Assembly: GCF_004331465.1 (NCBI RefSeq) | Contig: NZ_SJKB01000006.1 | Location: forward strand, 248,001-312,000 | DNA: 64,000 nt | DNA from: Kribbella pittospori | GTDB taxonomy: Bacteria > Actinomycetota > Actinomycetes > Propionibacteriales > Kribbellaceae | Direction of reading: 5' to 3' | Shown here: positions 60,422-64,000 of the stretch, in pieces | Position numbering within the stretch: the first letter of the stretch is position 1 | Layout of the letters: each line of letters starts with the position of its first letter | Made by a program: the position numbers and the translations under genes | Notes under the pieces: generated by a model | Seen by the model: the letters and a program-made list of their open reading frames with translations, nothing else | Database searches by the model: none | What the model was told of the DNA's origin: nothing

Positions 60422-61375
60422 TCAGTGGCGGGTGGGGGTGTAGAGCTGGGTTATGACGGATTCGATGGTGGGTTCGGCTACGGAGAGGTCTACGAGGGGG
60501 TAGTTGGCGGCTATTTGGGAGAGGAGGGGCGCGGCGCTCGTGGTGGTGGGGAAGGTGAGGTGCTGGCGGGGGCCGTCGACCTTTACGACGGTGGCGCCTT
60601 GGATTTCGATGGGTGGGAGGGACGTGGCCAGGTCGACGACGAGGGTGCGAGGCGCGGACTGGCTGGCGCGGAGGCCGGTGAGGGTGCCGTCGTAGATCTG
60701 GTGGCCGTGGTCGATCACCATGACGCGGCTGCACAGGGCTTCGATGTCGTCGAGGTCGTGGGTGGTGAGGATGACGGTGGTACGCCGTTCTGCGTTGACC
60801 TGGGCAAGGAACTCGCGCAGCCGCGCCTTGCTGATCACGTCCAGCCCGATCGTCGGCTCGTCGAGGTACACGATCTCCGGGTCGTGCAGCAACGCGGCTG
60901 CGATATCACCGCGCATCCGCTGACCCAATGACAGTTGACGAACCGGTACGTCGAGCAGTTCGCCGAGGTCCAGCAGTTCGACGAACGTCGCGAGGTTCTC
61001 CCGGTGCCGCGCCATCGGAACGTCGTACATCTTCTGCAGTACGGCGAACGAGTCCTTCAACGGCAGGTCCCACCACAGCGTCGTACGCTGCCCGAACACG
61101 ACCCCGATCCGCTTGGCCAGCTTCAGCCGGTGGCGGGACGGGTCCACCCCGGCGACGCGGATCGTGCCGCTGCTCGGGACCAGGATGCCGGTCAGCATCT
61201 TGATCGTCGTGGACTTCCCGGCGCCGTTCGGCCCGATGTAGCCCATCACCTCCCCCGGCTCGACGCTGAACGACATCCCGTCGACGGCCCGCACTTCCCG
61301 GCGAGTACGACGGAATCCGGACCGCGATGTCACGGTGAAGGCGCGGGACACGTTCGACAACTCGATGACTGCCAC
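60422..61375 (-). CDS. ABC-2 exporter ATP-binding protein
   Basis: A 317-residue ATPase with Walker A GPNGAGKSTT (residues 48-57), signature LSLGQRMRGD (148-157), Walker B IVYLDEPT (168-175) and switch His in LTTHDLDDIEAL. The C-terminal 75 residues form the DrrA/CcmA-like regulatory extension. FGQRTTLWWDLP is characteristic of the group paired with two ~265-residue permeases (sometimes annotated as a viologen exporter-type system). It energises export with the two permeases encoded just upstream. Confidence 0.9.
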   Translation of the reverse strand: MAVIELSNVSRAFTVTSRSGFRRTRREVRAVDGMSFSVEPGEVMGYIGPNGAGKSTTIKMLTGILVPSSGTIRVAGVDPSRHRLKLAKRIGVVFGQRTTLWWDLPLKDSFAVLQKMYDVPMARHRENLATFVELLDLGELLDVPVRQLSLGQRMRGDIAAALLHDPEIVYLDEPTIGLDVISKARLREFLAQVNAERRTTVILTTHDLDDIEALCSRVMVIDHGHQIYDGTLTGLRASQSAPRTLVVDLATSLPPIEIQGATVVKVDGPRQHLTFPTTTSAAPLLSQIAANYPLVDLSVAEPTIESVITQLYTPTRH

Positions 61376-61378
61376 TGC

Positions 61379-62194
61379 TCAGCTCCCTGTACTGCGGTAA
61401 CGACGGAGACCGCCCCGCCACGCCAGTGACGCCAGCGCGACCATCGCGACGGCGACCAGCGGGGACAGCAGGCCGATCCAGGACGGCAGGCCCAGCGGGG
61501 CCGGCTTACCCAGCACGTACAGCACCGGGTAGTAGTTGACGAAGGCAAGCGGTATGACGAACGTGACGGCCCGGACGATCTCCTTGCCGAAGACCGACAA
61601 CGGGTACTGCGTCAGCGTCTGACCGCCGTACGTGAACGAGTTGGCCAGTTCGGCGGAGTCGATCGCAAGAAACTGGAACGCGGCGCCGAGCACGAAGATC
61701 GCCGCGAAGATGATCGACCCGGTGATCACCGACAGCACCAGCACGACGACCTTGGCCGCCGTCCAGTCGAGCTGAAGGTTGCTGAGGGCAAACGCCAGTA
61801 CGACGCCGGCCTGCAGCGGCCGCCCGATCCGGCGCAGCGCGAACCCGTCCGAGGCGGTCTGCAGGAACGCCGGCACGGGCCGGATCAGGTAGACGTCGAG
61901 CGTGCCCGTGCGGATCCGCTCGCCGACGCGCTCGATCGACCCGGTGAACAGGTCCGCCACCCCGAGCGTCATCGAGGCCGTTGCGTAGAGCAACGCCATC
62001 TCCCCGAGGGTGAATCCGCCGAACGCCTCGATGTGGCTGAACATCAAGACGATCGCGACGAAGTCCATCACCGTGATCAGCATCGAACTGACCAGCATCA
62101 GCACGAACGACGCCGGATAGGCCAGCGACGATCGGATCCACATCAGGACCAGCATCCAGTACTGCGCAGGAGCCCGGCGGAGCCGCTCAACCAC
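61379..62194 (-). CDS. ABC-2 family transporter permease
   Basis: A 271-residue membrane protein with about six hydrophobic segments (PASFVLMLVSSMLITVMDFV, GVVLAFALSNLQ, VVVLVLSVITGSIIFAAIFV, near-terminal LVAVAMVALASLAW). The cytosolic stretch GERIRTGTLDVYLIRPVPAF is shared by this permease type and by its partner. The start GTG 62194 overlaps the upstream permease stop by 8 bp, and three bases separate its stop from the ATPase start: a tight three-gene operon. The cargo is unknown. Confidence 0.87.
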   Translation of the reverse strand: MVERLRRAPAQYWMLVLMWIRSSLAYPASFVLMLVSSMLITVMDFVAIVLMFSHIEAFGGFTLGEMALLYATASMTLGVADLFTGSIERVGERIRTGTLDVYLIRPVPAFLQTASDGFALRRIGRPLQAGVVLAFALSNLQLDWTAAKVVVLVLSVITGSIIFAAIFVLGAAFQFLAIDSAELANSFTYGGQTLTQYPLSVFGKEIVRAVTFVIPLAFVNYYPVLYVLGKPAPLGLPSWIGLLSPLVAVAMVALASLAWRGGLRRYRSTGS

Positions 62195-62984
62195 CTTGGA
62201 TCACCACCTTCCGGGTTGCCAACGACGTGGTGAGCTGGCCGGCCAGCATCAGCACGAGGAGCCAGCCGAGCTGGAACAGCAGTGCCGAGCCGATGCCGTC
62301 GGGACTGCGGCCGAGCCAGATGTCGATCGGCACCTGCAGGGTCGCGGCCCACGGCGTCGCCCGGGCGAACTCGCCGATCCAGCCGGGGAACACGACCAGC
62401 GGCAGGATCGTCCCCGAGAAGAAGCAGGACAGCACCAACGCGAGCTGTTCCATGCCGCGCGTGTCGGTGATCCAGAACCCGGACAGCGCGACCAGATAGC
62501 GGATCGTGAAGCTCACCAGAATCCCCAGCACCAGCCCCACCGCGACGGCCAGCCAGGTGATCGGGTTGCTCGGAAACTTCAGGTCGAACACCAGCGCACC
62601 GACCAGCAACGGCGCACCGCCGCGGACGACCAACTGGAACATCGCGCGACCGAGATCGACCGACAGCCACCACAGCAGCAGATGCGTCGGCCGGTACAGG
62701 TCGACCGCGATCTCACCGCTGCGAACCCGCTCGCCCAGCTCGACCGTGGTGGTCGCGCCGAAGATCCCGATCGGCATCAGCAGCCCCTGCTGCAACCACA
62801 CGAACGTCAGCGCATCGGACACGTCGTACCCGCCGAGCCCGGGCCGCTCGTGCCACAGGGTCAGGTAGATACCGCACAGGATGAACCCGAACACGGTATT
62901 GGTGAACGCGCCGGACGCGGTCGCGATCCGGTACGTCGAGAAGCGCCGGAACGACCGTACGCCGATCGCCCAGTAGACGCCCAC
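62187..62984 (-). CDS. ABC-2 family transporter permease
   Basis: A 265-residue, six-segment membrane protein, first gene of the exporter operon. The loop GERVRSGEIAVDLYRPTHLL is homologous to GERIRTGTLDVYLIRPVPAF of the second permease, so the two form a heterodimeric pore. GTG 62984 is selected because GGAGG stands five bases upstream; longer in-frame starts lack a ribosome-binding site and would add a non-hydrophobic tail unlike the partner. The 3' end overlaps the next gene by 8 bp. Confidence 0.87.
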   Translation of the reverse strand: MGVYWAIGVRSFRRFSTYRIATASGAFTNTVFGFILCGIYLTLWHERPGLGGYDVSDALTFVWLQQGLLMPIGIFGATTTVELGERVRSGEIAVDLYRPTHLLLWWLSVDLGRAMFQLVVRGGAPLLVGALVFDLKFPSNPITWLAVAVGLVLGILVSFTIRYLVALSGFWITDTRGMEQLALVLSCFFSGTILPLVVFPGWIGEFARATPWAATLQVPIDIWLGRSPDGIGSALLFQLGWLLVLMLAGQLTTSLATRKVVIQGG

Positions 62985-63263
62985 GGCAACCTCCTCTCCA
63001 ACTTCGAGGTGGTATCCGGACCCAGCGGCACGCAGAACTACCCCGAATCCGACAGGACCGGGGGGTTCGGACACCACTGTGACGGCATGGCTGAACCACA
63101 CCATTTTCAAGGCAAGGATCGGACAGTACGCCGGACTTCGGGCAACCGTCAACCGGATTCTTCGGGTGGTGTTCCCGCAGGCGCGTGTGTCCCCCACGCG
63201 CCGCTACGCGTGCTCCTGCGTCGAGCGCTTCGCTGGCCCTCCTACCCGCCCGACCTTCCTACG

Positions 63264-63622
63264 GGTGCTGCCGCCCCCTTCACGTGCGCGGCTGCCGCCG
63301 CTCCTGCTGCGCGCTGCCGCACGGTTAGGCGGTGGGCGTTGATCGGGCGCGGAGATGCGGCTGCAGGTGGTCGGTCGGGACAGGGCGCAAGCCGTGGCGG
63401 TAGCACGCGGACTCGAACGGACGGCGGTAGTAGGCGCGACCGCGCGGCAGCAGCACACGGCACCACACCACGCGGCGGGCGGCAGCACACACGACCACGC
63501 GGTAGCCGCGAGGTGGGAGGCGGCGGCAGCCGCGCACGGAAAGCAGGAGGCGGCGGCAGCCGCGCACGCAAAGCAGGAAGCGGCGGCAGCCGCGCAATTG
63601 AAGGGGGCGGTAGCACGCGTGG
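63264..63622. repeat. Repeat field: inverted and direct GGCGGYAGC-type units
   Basis: Right part: a degenerate direct array of GGCGG(T/C)AGC..CGCG units near 63396, 63423, 63447, 63478, 63499, 63520, 63550, 63580 and 63607, including three near-perfect 30-bp copies at 63517-63546, 63547-63576 and 63577-63606. Left part: opposite-orientation units at 63264-63275, 63284-63299 and 63311-63320. GTGCGCGGCTGCCGCC (63284-63299) is the exact complement of 63522-63537 and 63552-63567. No reading frame here looks like a gene. The rest of 62985-63260 shows nothing I can name. Confidence 0.75.
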
Positions 63623-63690
63623 GCTGGGCAGGAGCGCCGGGGTAGCGGGCGACGGAGGAGCTCGCCAGCGGTGCGTGGGGAACAAACCTA

Positions 63691-63730
63691 CCGGTCCGGG
63701 CGGGGACCCCTCAGACCTCGCCCGGACCGG
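63691..63730 (-). terminator. 12-bp hairpin after the final hydrolase gene
   Basis: CCGGTCCGGGCG and CGCCCGGACCGG flank a 16-nt loop, 9 bp beyond the stop at 63740 on the minus strand. Confidence 0.8.
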
Positions 63731-63739
63731 GATTGGGGG

Positions 63740-64000
63740 TTAGCTGATTTCGGCTTCGAGGACTCGGTTCAGGAGGGAGGCGAACGGGGCCGGGTGGCTC
63801 GAGTAGCCGGCGTGGCCGCCGGGGAAGGTTACTACGGGCCAGCCGAGGCGTTCTGCGATGAGTTGGATGGGGCGGCCGGGGAGGAGTTCGAGCGAGTGTA
63901 GGCCGGCGGCGGGGACGATTCGGTCGGCGACGGTTTTCAGGGCGTCCAGGTCTGGCTGGTAGCGGGTGAACGGCAGGAGTTTGTGCTGGTAGAAGTTGCT
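63740..64000 (-). CDS. Alpha/beta hydrolase, C-terminal part (runs off window)
   Basis: The last 86 codons of a minus-strand gene, read from the window edge. Translation gives a helical stretch (FTRYQPDLDALKTVADRIVP), GRPIQLIAERLGWPVVTFPG and the ending GGHAGYSSHPAPFASLLNRV, followed by LEAEIS and TAA. FPGGHAGY followed by HP and a terminal helix is typical of the catalytic-His end of small alpha/beta hydrolases. The N-terminal part with the nucleophile is outside the window. Confidence 0.72.
   Translation of the reverse strand, partial: SNFYQHKLLPFTRYQPDLDALKTVADRIVPAAGLHSLELLPGRPIQLIAERLGWPVVTFPGGHAGYSSHPAPFASLLNRVLEAEIS

Noticed and set aside
63517..63606. Possible CRISPR array
   Set aside because: The 30-bp units abut directly with no unique spacers and no cas genes; a simple degenerate tandem repeat.
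63355..63645. Ala-rich 96-codon plus-strand frame over the repeat field
   Set aside because: The repeats explain the composition; no ribosome-binding site and no domain. The minus-strand Pro/Arg-rich frames are equally unconvincing.

Overview
The window is high-GC DNA from a mycothiol-producing actinobacterium. Markers are WhiB7, mycoredoxin, a mycothiol-type maleylpyruvate isomerase-fold enzyme, an F420-type LLM oxidoreductase, AdnAB in place of RecBCD/AddAB, MoeZ, DUF3107 and GPP34. Gene content and style would suit Nocardioidaceae/Propionibacteriales such as Kribbella, but that placement is inference. No rRNA, tRNA, CRISPR array, prophage or intact insertion sequence was seen.

Layout. 0-8.8 kb: a PucR-type regulator, MHS transporter and 3-hydroxybutyrate dehydrogenase-like SDR, divergent from a YdeP-type molybdopterin oxidoreductase; an MFS exporter divergent from a CGNR zinc-finger regulator; a P-loop kinase. 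8.8-24.3 kb: MMPL transporter, YgjP-like peptidase, a hairpin-rich leader before DUF5679, ABC1 kinase, DHA2 drug exporter, two tiny proteins, whiB7 with a long attenuated leader, uvrD2, mrx1, a secreted beta-propeller, nudC, deoD and a lipoprotein that appears to start at CTG. 24.3-33.7 kb (accessory): TetR with two operators controlling an SDR / saccharopine-reductase-like / acyl-CoA ligase operon; GPP34; an ECF sigma factor; an iron box with a frameshifted desC and intact desD but no desA or desB; an intact and a decayed Uma2 gene. 33.7-45.2 kb: adnA-adnB joined by an 18-codon mini-ORF, an alkyltransferase-like protein, LLM oxidoreductase, DUF2277, TetR plus an MPI-fold enzyme, moeZ. 45.5-57.5 kb: secreted Calx-beta hydrolase, alpha/beta hydrolase, stand-alone LigD polymerase domain, TetR, DUF3107, GlsB-like protein, ferritin-like protein, DEAD-box helicase (apparent CTG start), DUF4349 lipoprotein, ParA-like ATPase. 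57.5-64 kb: ECF sigma with a coupled membrane partner, a RelA/SpoT-domain (toxin-like) gene coupled to a small unknown gene, an ABC-2 exporter operon, a repeat-rich spacer and the C-terminus of a hydrolase.

From memory, the order ABC1 kinase - whiB7 - uvrD2 - mrx1 - nudC - adnB/adnA - ATL - moeZ - tetR - DUF3107 - DEAD helicase - ParA matches Mycobacterium tuberculosis around Rv3197-Rv3213c. The window therefore reads as an old conserved block broken by lineage-specific cassettes.

The most noteworthy signals are: the RelA/SpoT-domain plus small-protein pair; the whiB7 leader (uORF, attenuator hairpin and a possible Shine-Dalgarno to anti-Shine-Dalgarno pairing); the adnA/mini-ORF/adnB coupling relay; recurrent small duplications at gene ends; two apparent CTG start codons; and a direct/inverted repeat field near 63.3-63.6 kb.
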